Assembly (NCBI GenBank): GCA_964023275.1
Contig: OZ029917.1
Coordinates: forward strand, 29,154,005-29,218,004
Length of the DNA stretch: 64,000 nt
Origin: Norana najaformis
Lineage: Eukaryota; Annelida; Clitellata; Crassiclitellata; Hormogastridae
Direction: 5' to 3'
Of the stretch, positions 1 through 11,645 are shown piece by piece. The notes below the pieces were generated by a model. It was given only the letters and a program-made list of their open reading frames with translations. It made no database searches and was not told the origin of the DNA. A program made the position numbers and the translations under genes. Positions within the stretch are counted from its first letter, which is position 1. Every line of letters begins with the position of its first letter.

Positions 1-282
1 GGACCCACATGGCCATACTGGTATGGTTGCACCATTTTGCTTTTATAGGCAAATCTGTATTTGAATATGCTGCTTTCTTCCAGATTTCAGCGTATCTGTT
101 TTTGTATGTGACGAATATGTGGACCGTTTATGGGTTCCATATTGACCCCCTAATGTCCTGGTGGCATGCGTTGGAGCATTTTTGCAAATTATGGTGCAAA
201 TGTGCATTTATCAAACAATTTTTTAAAATTTGCAATGTTTGGGTGAATTTTTGAAAATATCCATGTTGAGCTGGTTGATCGT
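1..282. other. Unassigned DNA
   Basis: An 81-codon frame at 9-254 has no recognisable motif and an unusual F/W-rich composition. I see no exon or element here. Confidence 0.3.
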
Positions 283-1013
283 CTTGATCAAGTTAACCAG
301 AAATCTGATTGTTGATTAATATCGACAACACAAAGGTTATAGGAATGGACAGTGCTACCAGCTGTATAAAGGTCCAGAGTGAATAGCTGGATTTTATACA
401 TTCCTGTACCTTGGATCTCTCATCACAAAGGATGCAGAATGCACTAAGGAAATCAGAGCTAGATTGAATAAAGGTAAAGGAATCATGGGAACATTGAAGA
501 AACTATGGAAAAGTCATGGTTTACCAGTTACAACTAAATTAGGCTTTTGAGGGCACTGATATGGCCAATTGCAACGTACGGTTGCAAAGGGTGGACCATG
601 AAGAGAACAGATGAAATGAGGATAAATGGATTTGAAATGAAGGGACTGAGGGAGATCCTGAGGGTTTCTTGGATGGCAAGGAAAACCGAATAATGGAACA
701 AACCGGCATGGAACGTTAACTGTTAAGTAACATCATGTCAAGGAAGTTGACATACTTTGGTCATATTATGAGGAAAAATGGAGACTGTTTGAAGAAAGAA
801 ATAATGCAGGGTACAACATCTGGATTGCGAGCACATGGAAGATCACGAACAGCCTGGATTGATAACATAAGGTCTAGGACAGGAGTAACTATGAGTCAGT
901 TACTGAGGACAACTGAAGATAGAAACATCTGGAGACGGACGGCTCATGGTGCGGCACAACCGGATCAAAGATGGCTAAAGGCAATAGAAGACAAGTGTTG
1001 CCTTAATGAATAG
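283..1013 (+). mobile_element. R-type (RTE/endonuclease-RT) LINE, C-terminal remnant
   Basis: The plus strand reads the post-RT region of an APE-type LINE: FLYLGSLITKDAECTKEIRA, then an ATYGC-WTM segment, EILRVSW, and LTYFGHIMRKNGD followed by HGRSRTAWIDNIRS. These are the usual end-of-protein landmarks (YLGS, YG-ETW, L-YFGH-R, GRPR-W-DD). Several stops and frameshifts break it. Its first 230 bp recurs inverted at 1063-1278. Confidence 0.75.
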
Positions 1014-1062
1014 CCCATTTCCAAATAATGCACGAACATTTCATGAATTGAAATATGAAAAA

Positions 1063-1278
1063 ACTTTTCCATAGTTTCTTCAACGTTCCAAGATTCCTTT
1101 ACCTTTCTTCAATCTAGCTCTGATTTCCTTAGTGCATTCTGCACCTTTCGTGATGAGAAATCCAGGGTACAGGAATGTATAAAATCCAGCTGTTCACCCT
1201 GCAGGTAGCATCGTTCAATCCCATCACCTTTGTGTTGTTGTTATCAATCAACATTCCATATTTCTGGTTCATGAATGT
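1063..1278 (-). repeat. Inverted copy of the 5' end of the R-type LINE fragment
   Basis: The reverse complement matches about 283-514 with scattered substitutions, for example CAGCTGGATTTTATACATTC and GCACTAAGGAAATCAGAGCT. The two arms flank about 550 bp of LINE sequence, forming a long foldback. Confidence 0.8.
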
Positions 1279-1549
1279 TCTATTTGAAATATGAGACCGT
1301 ATATTTTGTTAACATTTCGCTAGATGGCCATACAAAAATGTAGAATATGGAGAATGGAAATGTATTTATACCCATTGCTAGGTTTCAGTACATTAATTTA
1401 TCACTAATTTATCCAGTAGGTTGTAACAGCAAGTAAATGTAGTAGGTTTGACAATTTAATTATAGAAATACATTATCCCAGACCCCAAAATAAACACATC
1501 AGAGGTGTGTGCCAACAATAGCCACATTAGCTTCTTGTAGAATTCAGGA

Positions 1550-1850
1550 TAAAATGGCCTATCTAACATATAAAATCCTTAGCACAAGCACTCCTACAAA
1601 CCTTCAACCTCCAGTCTTTATATCCCTCCTGTGGCCCGCGATCTTTGGGTACTGTTCTTTTGGCTGAGCCATAATACAGAACTGTCATGGCTTTGCATTC
1701 CATGCTGCTGCCCTTAGGAATAGCGCGACTACCAATCTTTTTTGAAGCTCAAACTCTTCATTTCTTTAAGAAACACCTCAAACCTGACTAATTCTTATTG
1801 GCTTTCAAACATCTGGATATCCTACTGCATTATCACCTTGTGGCTAACTT
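1550..1850 (+). mobile_element. Degenerate LINE C-terminal remnant (CR1/L2-like)
   Basis: Broken frames read MAYLTYKILSTSTPTNLQPP and FEAQTLHFFKKHLKPD. These resemble the K-L-TYK-L and F-KLKT-LF positions at the end of CR1/L2-type proteins. The copy is old, and the call rests on these two short matches only. Confidence 0.4.
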
Positions 1851-2059
1851 CATCTCAGCTTTGCACTTCTGTGTGACTGTGCACATTACAAATTTTTTAT
1901 TAGTAATATTAATAAATGTCTCCAGAAAATTTTTATCTATCACCTGAGGGATCATGTCTACCTCAGGTACAAAAAAATAATAATATAGTAATAAAAATAA
2001 CAATGATTACTGTAACAATAGCAAGTTATATGATGAGCTATCGTGTTTGTCTTATTAAG

Positions 2060-2222
2060 CTTGAAACTGTGGAAAGTGGTGGATAGTTCCTGCATTCAAG
2101 CAATTTACCATGCTGGCTTGATTACGTGTCTGACATTCTCAAATGACTCTCAATATTTGGCTACTGGTTCAATGGACTTGTCACTCAAAGTCTGGGAGGC
2201 AGCCACTGGCAAACTCACACAG
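2060..2222 (+). CDS. WD40 exon 1 of the window (internal exon)
   Basis: The exon encodes a WD repeat reading LKLWKVVDSS, then a GLITCLTFSNDSQYLATGS segment, then LSLKVWEAATGKLTQ. The acceptor is the AG at 2058-2059 after a T-rich stretch, entering at codon phase 2. The exon closes in phase 0 at CAG before GCAAGA, a GC-type donor. Reading through the donor gives a stop within five codons, which supports the splice. The 5' half of this blade, or an earlier blade, must come from an exon before the window. Flanking DNA is all transposon-derived or unassigned. Confidence 0.8.
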
Positions 2223-2228
2223 GCAAGA
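2223..2228 (+). promoter_or_regulatory. GC-AG 5' splice site (GCAAGA)
   Basis: The sequence after the last codon CAG is GCAAGA, not GT. GC donors are known to need strong pairing elsewhere, and CAG|GCAAG matches the U1 consensus at every other position. The paired acceptor is the TTTGCAG ending at 18155. Confidence 0.6.
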
Positions 2229-2254
2229 GAGTCATAGTCTGGCTGCTGCTTCTT

Positions 2255-3765
2255 TCATTAATTGTAATCTTAAACTCAAGATTTCTACAGTGCCCAATGA
2301 AAACTAAATCAAGGGAATCAGCTTATTCACAATCACTCAGTCAAAACAAATTCGATAGGCAGGTAGGGTAAGATTCAGTTCCAGGTAAGATCCAGGGGTC
2401 AGGCAGGCAGACACTCAGTGGATGTAATTTGTAATTTTTTTAATTGGAGTGGTAACATAGATAAGGGGGATAGGAAGAATCAGAATAGGATTTGTGGAAG
2501 AGGAGTGTTTCAGGTTTGAGTGACAGATCTGCACAGAGATTGCAAGGGGTGAAGTGTTAGTGAGTTTGTAGGATGGGACAGATAATTGTCATAATTCTGG
2601 CAGGATTTTATTCCAGAGGGGTGGGTGAGACAGCTACAGCAATGGAGCAATTTCCAAATTTTAAGGATAAGGTGACAAGAAGGTGGAGAAGTGCTGGGGT
2701 GGAAGAGGAGCAGGTTGAGCAGAGTGGTTGGATTGTAAAAAACTGATGAAGGTTCGAGAGTTGGGAGGATTGAATTGTGTTGTACTCTATTCATTAAGGT
2801 ATTTTAAGCCAGTGAAGTGATTTGAGAACAGGAGTTATGTGACAGTGTTTGGAGGTTTTGGTGAAACCACAAGCAATAGCATTCTGGATAACTTGAAGGC
2901 AGTTTATTTGGGTGGAGTCTATGTTCAGGAAAAGTTAATTGCAGTAGTCTAGTTGAGCATGGACTATGTGGCGATGTTAGGTGTGGTTTCAAATTCAAGT
3001 ATATTCAGTGAAGGTCACAGATATACATGAATCAGGAGCAGAAAGATGGGTGATGTGATCAGAGAAAGTGGTCAAAGATCACATCTCAGTTGCAGGCAAT
3101 AGAATTAGTGGTAAAGGTGTGGGTGGGGGCTGAGTCCAGGCTGAATAGATAGAGGGGTCAGGAATTTTCTTTAGCTGGTCACAATCCCATAAGTATAAAT
3201 TCAATTTTAGATGGTTTCGTACACGGGAGATTGGATGTCATCCAGGAGAAAATTTGTGTAACCACCTGAAGACGGTGTCTAGAGAGTCTGTGAAACAGCT
3301 CTGAGAGAAAGAGACGAACAGATGGGTGTTGTCAACATAAAGGTGAGGGTGAGCTGAGCTTGCTATAATGAGTGAACTGAGTGGGGTAGTGTAAAGGATG
3401 AACAGAAGTCCAAGAACAGAGTCTTGTGGAACTCCAGAAGGGAGGGGCTTGATTGAGATGAGGTTTCCGATGTTTTAACGGAAAAAGGGCGGGAGGAGAG
3501 ATAGGATTGTATCCAGTGGAGAGCAGTGTCAGTAAAATCAAACCGGGTTAAAAGTCTTTGAAGTAAGACGTTGTCATCAGTGGTATCAAAAGCTGCTGAA
3601 ATATGAAGGAGGCAGAGGCGAGAAAACTGTTGATGTGAAATGTCAGAAACAAGCTTATTGTAGAGAGAAGTAAGTTGGGTTTCACTTGAGTGCTGTTTAG
3701 TAAAACCAGACTGTTGTGGATCAAGGAATGAAAAAGTGTAGCTTGGAATATGGAAAGATTGATTT
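2255..3765 (-). mobile_element. LINE family A (CR1/L2-like), 5'-truncated decayed copy
   Basis: On the minus strand the 3' tail (ATTACAATTAATG) lies at about 2255. Further along come a KLKT-like C-terminus, then GVPQ/RT remnants near 3400-3450 (FLDFCSSFTLPHSVHS in one frame, LYVDNTHLF in another) and an AAFDTTDD region near 3560-3590. The order is that of an RT followed by the C-terminal domain, read right to left. Numerous stops and frameshifts make it dead. It shares its 3' end with copies at 47555 and 48342. It sits in intron 1 of the WD gene just after the GC donor. Confidence 0.75.
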
Positions 3766-4435
3766 CTTTGGCCATACTCTGGATGGAGAACTAACTAGTC
3801 CAAAGCAGGAATTGGTTAGCAAGATTTTTTAAATGTCGAAATCTGAGAATAAGAGGCAGGCGAGAAGTTTCTTTTGGCAGTAAATTACTACTGTATATGT
3901 ATTCCAAGGTGTGCAGAACTAATGAAACTGTTAAAAGACTTGACTTTGAAAAAAATATGAAGATTAATATGGGATGGACATTTGAATGCAAAGGTCATTC
4001 CAGGATTTGAAGAAGGCTTTAGCACAAGCTCCGATATTTAAATTATCAAATTTGGAATCTGAGTTTATAGTGCAGACTGATGCTTTAAATATAGGTATTT
4101 GGTATACTTTGATGCAGAGTTATGATGATGTGAAGCATCCAGTGGCTTTTGCAAGTCATAAGCTAATGAGAGAGAAAGGAAGTATTTGGTGGAAGAAAAA
4201 GAATGTCTGGCAATAATATGGGGAATCCGGAGATTTAACAGATATCTTTTTGGAAAGGAGTTTGTTGTTAAGACTAATCATTGTGGTTTATAATATTTTA
4301 AGACAGGAAAGATGAGAAATGCTGGAGTTATGCGATGGTATTTAGCTCTCCAGAACTATTGTTTCAAGGTTCGATATATTAAAGGATATAAGAATGTAAT
4401 GGCTGATTATTTAAATAGAGGGTTAGAATGAGGGT
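3765..4435 (+). mobile_element. Ty3/gypsy pol remnant: end of RT and RNase H
   Basis: The plus strand reads FGHTLDGELTSPKQELVSKI (RT thumb region), then LKKALAQAPIFKL, FIVQTDALNIGI (RNase H start, catalytic D in QTD), VAFASHKL, TNHCGL in place of TDH-L, and YCFKVRYIKGYKNVMADYLN (RNase H end). The order and spacing are those of a Ty3/gypsy polymerase. Stops after KNVWQ and within the TNHCGL segment show decay. No integrase follows. Confidence 0.8.
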
Positions 4436-5600
4436 AATGTAATGTATAAATACTAGTTAGGTTAAGTTGTCGAAATGGTTTGATAGTTATATTGAGAGCT
4501 TAAGAGCGTTTGTAGAGGATAAGTTTATTTAGTAGATTAATACGAATTTTGGTAAGGAGAAAGTTTGAAAAAATTTGTCAAATTTCTAAGTTGTGGAGGC
4601 TTATCTGTAGTGAGTCTCTTTATGTTTGCATTCTATCTACACTAGATGTATTAGCTTGTTTGTTTATAGAGATTATGAGATGTTAGGTTGTGTAAATATG
4701 CATGTCTAAGTATATAATGGCCAGTATCTATATAAATATAATTTTAGATATGTGCCAGCATTGTAGGGAATAAAATTATAAATATTAGGCTGTGGGGCAG
4801 CTGTACAAGTGCTTTGGTACTGTAAATAAAGCAGAGGGCCAGCTAAAGAAATTTGAAAATAATGTTTGATTCAGTGCTGTTTGGTTGGAAGCTGACAATT
4901 TTTTATGATATACAGCAAAGCTAAATGCAGTTTTCTGCAGTTGTACGGAATTCATCAAAGTCATAGGACATCACTCGAAAAGTCATTTATTGAAGTCTTT
5001 CAGATTAAGTACAGTAATAAATTCTTACTTAATTTGATGCTGGCTTAAGCAGGTTTGATTAAGAATAGACTTGCCTATTAGTACAATGATTTATAGATTT
5101 CACTGATTAATGATAAAAAGTGACTTGTTTGCATTGTGGATCTTACTAATGTATTCAAAAGTGTTCAGGCAACTTAATCACTGCCAGACATCACAAGTAT
5201 CGATCAGATGGGACGAAATATTGTCCAAAAAATGCAAAAAATCATGAAAAATCAAGAAAAACACAAATATGCTGACTCTGTCAAAATAGAAGTTTGAGGA
5301 AAAAAGAATTAACAAGCAAATGTATGCAAGATGAAGAAAGTGCCAAATTACAGAAATAGGCAAAACTTGATAAATATGGCTGCAGACATGCACAGAAATC
5401 AATTGCCAATAAAATGATTGATGTGATAAATGGGCCCAAGATGTTAAGGTATGCTATTTCAGCCACATTTACTGGTCTGAGTTAGCACTAGTGTAGGAGA
5501 GTTAGTGTCTGATAGGACATTGCGGGATGAACAATCAGAAAAACTTGAGTCTGAAAGCTGAGATCTTGTCTGAGAACAAGTGTTAAGAATCTGTCAGCAA
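4436..5600. other. Unassigned A+T-rich intron DNA, possibly decayed LTR sequence
   Basis: The stretch holds TATATAAATATAAT near 4730 and AATAAA motifs near 4770 and 4826, as an old LTR might. No partner copy or clear ends were found. The minus-strand frames at 5178-5466 have no motif. Confidence 0.25.
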
Positions 5601-5639
5601 GAGTGGAGTGTAATGTAGAGCTGGGTAGTATATTGGAGT

Positions 5640-7720
5640 TGTCGCAGTGTGGCGTCTGAGTGCCATGTCTTTGGTGAGACACGTGGCATGGACAAGGTTC
5701 GCACACCACCGGCAAGTACTGCAGAGCTGCCCACAATGCCTGCAACCTCAAGCTGTGCATGTACCCTAAAAAATGCAAGGTACCCATGGTCTTCTACAAC
5801 CTGCATGACTGGGCAGCTGTGAGGTGATGCAGAGCCACAAAATTAGTTGCATTCCCATCAACATGGAGAAGTACTTTTGGAGCAGTTGCAGGTCATTGAC
5901 AGCCTTCAGTTCTTGAGCACCTGGTCCTGCTGGTGAGAAACCTATCACCAGTGGACCTGCAGGGTATGGTGGCCCAAAGCAATGCAACAAAGTTAGGGCT
6001 ACTGCAGCCCAAAGGTGCCACCCATAAGAGTACATCGACGGCCACCACCGATTCGGTAAGGAGCAACTCTCACCAAAAGAGGCATTCTACAGTAAACTCG
6101 TCTGTGAAAGCATCAATGATGCAGACTACCAATATGCCCATTGAGTACAGGAGGCATCCAGCTATAAAACCTTGGGCGACTACAACGACCTGTATCTCTG
6201 CACAGACGTCCTCCTCTACATCTTTGAGACCTTCAGAGGCACAACAATGAAACACTGTGGCCTAGACATGGCGCACTACTTAAGCCTTCCAGGAATGGCA
6301 TGGGACACCCTGTTGAGAAAGATGGCAGTGGAGCTCGATCTCCTCACAGACCTGCACCTGTTTGCTGAGAGAGGGCTTCATGGCAGGATCTCTTGACATC
6401 CAGGTGCTTCACTAAAGTCAACAACCCACAGTGCCCAAACTATAACCCAGAGAAACTAAACAGCTGGGTCATGTAACTGGACACCAACAATCTCTACGGC
6501 TGGGCAATGCAGCAGCTCCTACTGGTCAGGGGATTCAGCTGAGCAAGCCGAACAGTATATGAAGTGCTGTCAATGCAAGATGACATGCTTGAGGGCTTTC
6601 TGCTTGAGGTCAACAAGGAATACCCAGGGCATGTCCATGATGCCCAACTGCAATTATCCCCTAGCACCAGAGGCCATGTCGGTTCCTGCAGCACAGTTCA
6701 GCAGTTACCTGCACATGCTCATGAGCAAGTTGGGAGGCAAGTTCACAGCTAGTACCCAACCTACGCCCCAAGGAGCAATATGTGGTCCACTATCGCAGCA
6801 TAAAACTGTACCACCGACTGGGCATGTGGGTGATGAAAATATACCGTGCCATCAAGATCAGACAGGGAGCATGTCTTACATCATGATAAACATCTAGCTG
6901 CATGCAAAGGCAACGTTAGACTTTGAAAAAGACTTCTTCAAGCTGGCCTACAATGCCATCTTCAGCAAAACTATTAAAAACTTGCACAAGTGCATCAGAG
7001 TTGACCAAGCCAGAATGGCGGGTGCCACGCAGGAGGACCGGCTACACCACCTGATTGCTGTCACACATGATTTTCAGTGGTGATCTCCTAGTGGTGCTTA
7101 GTTCCAAGAGCAAGCTGTAGCTCAACAGGCCAGTCTACATTGGACAGGCCATCCTCGACCTCAGGAAGCATCTTATGTACGACTTCCGGTGAAACAAGAC
7201 AAAGGTTCGGTATAGCAACAAGCCCAACTGCTATATACTAACAAGGAAAGCCTGCTGTTCCTTGTGGAGACACCCGACATCTATGAGGACATGTGCAAAC
7301 AGGCAAGCCTGAACGACTTCAATGAACACCCAAAAGAGCTCCCCAGTTACAGCATCATAACAAGGAGGTGGCAGGGAAGATGAAGGATGAGTGTAGTGAT
7401 ACCCCAATTGCCTGGTTTGTAGGCTTGTGCCCAAAGATGTACTGTATTCTGAAAGCAGGAGCAGAGATAAGGAAATCAGAGGTGTTCAGAGGATAATCAT
7501 GAAAAAGGATCTATGCCACAAGACGTACAAGCAATGCTTGCTTGAGTGAAATGAGATGAAACACATATGTCGTGATCTGAAGCCATGGGCACCAGATGGG
7601 GTATATAAGCAGAAAAAACCAGCTTGAGCCCTCTGGACACTAAAAAAAATTGGATAGTGCTGAATGTTTTTACAATGCAGTCATATGGGCACTACTCCTG
7701 GGCAAATGAAGATCTGATCA
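5640..7720 (+). pseudogene. Polinton/Maverick protein-primed DNA polymerase B, decayed
   Basis: Across shifting frames the plus strand reads AAHNACNLKLCMYPKKCKVP (start of polymerase region), SPKEAFYSKLVCE, LGDYNDLYLCTDVLL (exonuclease-side TDVLL motif), HYLSLPGMAWDTLL, ELDLLTDLHLF, DFEKDFFKLAYNAIFSKT, AILDLRKHLMYDF, and LSPLDTKKNWIVL near the end. These are successive landmarks of PolB in Polintons. The DTDS metal-binding motif expected near 7235 now reads as LTRKA, so the active site is lost. Many frameshifts and stops are present. This enzyme replicates the element's own linear DNA. Confidence 0.85.
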
Positions 7721-9470
7721 GGTGGCAGCTCAGTGCCCAAACTGCCTACAGGCACCAGAAGCAGCTCCTTGCACACAAACCCACGGGCTGGCACATCCCC
7801 CAGATAGTACAACGCCAGCTGGCCAGTCTGCCGGACAACATTCGAAATGGCATGGATGGTTAGCAACCAGATAGGGTCAATGGGGTGTCAGTGCCCACCT
7901 TCCAGTTTGCCAGGAGCATACATATAGCGGACTTAGAACATCATGCCCAGGGATAGGGTTGTCCAGGCCAACCATACGACTGTGTAACAGACCCCAGCCG
8001 AAAGAGAATGCCTTTGTGTCACCTTCAGTGCCTTGATAATGCCAGCTGGCTTCATTCCGAGCAGCCTCAACCAAAATTCAGCACAGCCACAACCTCAGGC
8101 AGCTGGAGCACTCATTCGGCAGACCGCTCTGAACACCCTCCTGCAGCAAGAACCAACTCCTGGGCATACTGGGCACCAAACAGTCGGTTCGCCAGAGTCC
8201 ACTTTAAGCGTTCGACGATTTCATGCTGTTGATAGTTACCCTCCTGTCCGCGCCTCGCATGCACATTATGCTTTGCCAGAAGCTGTCTAACATGTTCGGA
8301 TAAACTCACACCCAGGATCAACCTAGAGAAGTTGCTTTCAAATCTGCGAGCAATCCACGGTACATTGGTAGGCGGCTGAATGTGTGGCCCTACCATTTTG
8401 GTTCAGGATCATCAACCTCACAAGCAAGTCCTACGATGGAAAGCATCTGTGTGGGTTTAATTGCTTCTACATACCAAGTCAAGCATTTCACTCTATGACA
8501 TGCCGAACATATAGCCATAAATGTGTCAACAAAAAAGGAGTGCAATGTGTTGACCCAGGACTACCTGGTGCACAGGAACTGGCTGAGACCGCAGCTCGAG
8601 GTTGAGAAGCTGGGGAAGGCTAGCTTGCAGTATGACATGATAAAGCTTTTCACATCAGTGACCACGCCGATGAGTGAATCGGTTGACGCAGCAGATACTG
8701 AAAGTCACCGACACTCTATAGAGGATGCCAGTGCAGATTGCTGCAGCCGAAGCTGACTTCAATTCGATTAGGCGTTGTTCAGAGATGTTTCTGCGGTTCC
8801 AGCTGCTGCCGCTGCGGCGGTTCCAGCTGCACTTCTGGAACCACGCCCACAAAGCCAACATTGATGTCAAACCCGACAAAGGTCTTGACAACGTCAAGCG
8901 TAATCAGGCGGCGCGGCTTTAAACCCCTGAGCGAGCTCAGCCTGACCGACAAGCTGCGTGGCAAAGAGATCACAGGTGAAATTACCAGCTACAATCAATT
9001 GCCGAGAAACTGAAAGCATAGAGGGAAGGAGATGAAGGAAGTGCTGCTTTACTGGCGGCTGAGATTAAAGCTGGCCGCCTATAGGGAGCAAATCCTTCTG
9101 GTGTTGGCGGGTCATGGGCTGACCAAAAAGGGAGGGGGTCTTGTAGCAGTGTCTCTAAAGATGCAAGGGCACCCATTTGATGAGCTCTCTGGTAGCACTG
9201 CCTGCAAGCAGCATAAGGGCATTTCAGGGAGAAATCTTGTGCTCGAAGCTCCTCCCGTCGAGACACTGCACTGCCTCTTGATGAAATGCTTCATCAAGAC
9301 CAAGCAGTACAAGCCACAAGCATTTGAGACCTTCAGGAATTAGTTGAACTGGCCGGCCTGTCTTTTCATCGATGGAAAAGCAAGAAGCACCAGCTGATTT
9401 GTGGAGCGGGAGTTGGGATGATGGCAGGAGCAGTACAATAGTACAGCGCCTAAACACCCTCATTGAACGG
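7720..9470. other. Interior of the Polinton remnant, genes not recognised
   Basis: The DNA has higher G+C and longer broken frames than nearby introns, as expected for old Polinton coding DNA. A minus-strand frame at 8112-8396 contains HEIVERLKWTLANRLF, loosely like the VERFNRTLK segment of Polinton integrases, but without the catalytic D,D,E context. A plus-strand frame at 8523-8756 reads VLTQDYLVHRNWLRPQ. I could not assign either. Confidence 0.4.
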
Positions 9471-9483
9471 GAAAGAGATTTGA

Positions 9484-9950
9484 ATGGGAAAGAGATTTGA
9501 ATGGGAAAGAGATTTGAAGGAGCAGCTTGAGGCTAATGGTGACTGGGGTTCCGAAGCCAAATCCCACTATATCACCATTGGGGCTAATGTATTAACTCAG
9601 CACACCTACGTGGAGATATCTAGTGCCACTTATCAGGTAGACATTGGCATATCCACCATCTGGTAAATGCTCGGCTGTAACCCCACAACGCTTACTGCGG
9701 TTCCTGCCAGCTACCATGAGGAAAAAACCCAGTGGACATCTGTTCGGTTAACTGGTGAACTGCGATATAGTCAGTGACTCATACCGTGGTGGCGGCCAGC
9801 TGCCAGTGATCTACAGCTTCTTCCCGAACGTATAACCTGGTTATGTAAGATAGTTGAGTTCTTGAACAACCTGGTGTACCTGCCTGTTTTGCCAGTCAAT
9901 GTAAGGTTTCATATCCTGCCACATGTAGTCTGTAGCCTGTTGTCTGTCAT
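9484..9950 (+). pseudogene. Polinton capsid-module-like remnant
   Basis: Frames read WGSEAKSHYITIGANVL, TYVEISSATYQVDIGIS followed by MLGCNP, TSVRLTGELRYS, FFPNV, and LNNLVYLPV. This order resembles a structural-protein gene of Polintons, with an ISS-Y-+DIGIS-MLG stretch followed later by a LVYLPV stretch. The assignment is from memory of family patterns and is tentative. In-frame stops after each block show it is dead. Confidence 0.45.
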
Positions 9951-10013
9951 CTCGACAATGTTCGTCTTTGTCAGACATGCTGCCAGCCTGCTATAAGACA
10001 GCGGCATTACGTT

Positions 10014-10271
10014 ATGGGTGGCAGGTTCTTTGACTGGATACGTGGCATCTCACGCATGCTCAGTTCGGCAGGCTCCTTCATCTCGGCTAACAAGGACACG
10101 ATTAAAAACGTAACAGACGTGGTTGGCAATGTAGTGAAGATTGGTGCCGCAACAGCGTATCCGGTTAAGTGGATTGTCGACATTGTAAATGTGAAACATG
10201 TTGCAGTCGGAACGGAAGAACTGCTAAAAAGACGCTCCCTACTCCTTTATAGAAAGCGACAAAAGCGTTGA
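10014..10271 (+). pseudogene. Small Polinton-associated ORF remnant
   Basis: An 85-codon frame starts MGGRFFDWIRGISRML and continues with a hydrophobic, glycine/valine-rich middle (NVTDVVGNVVKIGAATAYPV). Small proteins of this kind follow the capsid-like gene in Polintons. A frame change near 10255 leads on to LKQLAVSALAMVLTAAPVAH. The stretch ends where LINE B begins at 10383. Confidence 0.4.
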
Positions 10272-10382
10272 GTTCCTGAAGCAGCTGGCCGTGAGTGCTC
10301 TGGCCATGGTCCTGACAGCAGCTCCCGTGGCTCATACAACTCTGCTTGATGTTCTGGGTGCACAAGACAAACAGCCGCATCT

Positions 10383-11638
10383 AATCTAATCTAAAATATT
10401 TATAGCGCCACTGTAATAATGCTCGAGGTATCAGTCGATGGTTGCTGCTAAACAAAATCATTGTCCAGGCCAAAGTCCATGGTGAGTCTGGGTCAAAAAG
10501 CCTGAGAGAATTCCAGAAGTCACAGAGACATCCTATGGAGGAAATGAGTTCAGGAAAAGATAAGTTTTCAGTTGAGATCTGAAGGCAGAAACAGAATTTG
10601 CCGGGCGAACATTTGCCAGAAGAGAGTTCCAGAGTCTAGGGCCAGAAACAGAGAAGGCACGCCTGCCAAGAGCTGTTCTTGTCCACGGAATAGTCAGATT
10701 TAAACAGCTAGAAGACCAGGTCGAGTGGAGGTAAGTCTTTAGAGTCAGTACAGAGTGAAGATAGTGAGGTTCGTTGAAATGTAGAGTCTTGTATACAATT
10801 AGTCCAGTCTTGAACATTATGCGTTTTTCTATGAGTAACCAGTGCAACGATTTTAAGATTGGTGATATGTGATCATATTTCGGAGTTTTAGTGATAGCTC
10901 TTGCTAATGTATTTTGAACTCTTTCAAGTTTCATCAAATTAGCTTTAGAAATGCCAGTAAGAAGCAAGTTGCAGTAGTCAAGATGGCTGGAGACTAGAGC
11001 ATTAGCCAAACAAACCAAGGCAGAAAAGGGAATGTGGCGCCTAATCCTACGGATATCACGAATGTGGTAGTGGGCAGACTTATATATAGAATTGATATGT
11101 TCATTGAAAGACAGACTGGAGTCAAATACAACACCCAAAATGCGGGATGAACTGTTGCGTTTTATGACAGAGATGCCTAGATGGACGGAATTCAAAAAAT
11201 TAAATTTAGTCAGTTGCTCTGAGGTTCCAAAAAGGAGGAACTCAGTTTTGGATTGGTTGAGGAGCAGTCCATTTTCTGCTATCCATGACTGAACTTGGTT
11301 AAAACGTCAGATAATAGAATGAGAGAGCTGGAAGAAGAGGAATTATCAAAGCAAATGTAGAGTTGAGTATCATCAGCATAAAGATGGTGCTTCATACCAC
11401 TTTGACTAAGTAAAACGCCTAGTGGAGTATTGTACAAGGAGAAAAACACGGGGCCAAGAACAGAGCCTTGTGGGACACCACAGGTGAGTGGTATCTGGTC
11501 CGACATTGCACCACTGATGTAGACCGAGTACGAAAGGCGAGATATGATTTGAACCAGTCGCATCGCAGGGTCATGCTTCAAAACACTATGAGCCAGCCAA
11601 GCAGCGAGCTGTGGGAACTGCTGTCGGGACGACGGCAA
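10383..11638 (-). mobile_element. LINE family B (CR1/L2/Rex-like), RT and C-terminal domain
   Basis: The minus strand reads RT motifs [16 protein letters not shown] and [12 protein letters not shown] (catalytic YADD intact) in 11279-11638. After one frameshift, a 220-codon C-terminal frame runs over 10533-11195 with ILGVVFD, HLDYCN, HISPILKSLHWL and RAFSVSGPRLWNSL. The 3' end is a TTAGATTAGATTAG-type tail at 10383. The 5' end is truncated near 11640. One frameshift between RT and C-terminus makes it inactive, but decay is mild. Confidence 0.85.
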
Positions 11639-11645
11639 GCAAGGG

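Noticed and set aside
8112..8396. Minus-strand frame with VERLKWTLANRL resembling an integrase segment
   Set aside because: Only a dozen residues resemble the VERFNRTLK region; no catalytic D,D,E spacing, HHCC or chromodomain is visible. Kept only as a remark within the Polinton interior.
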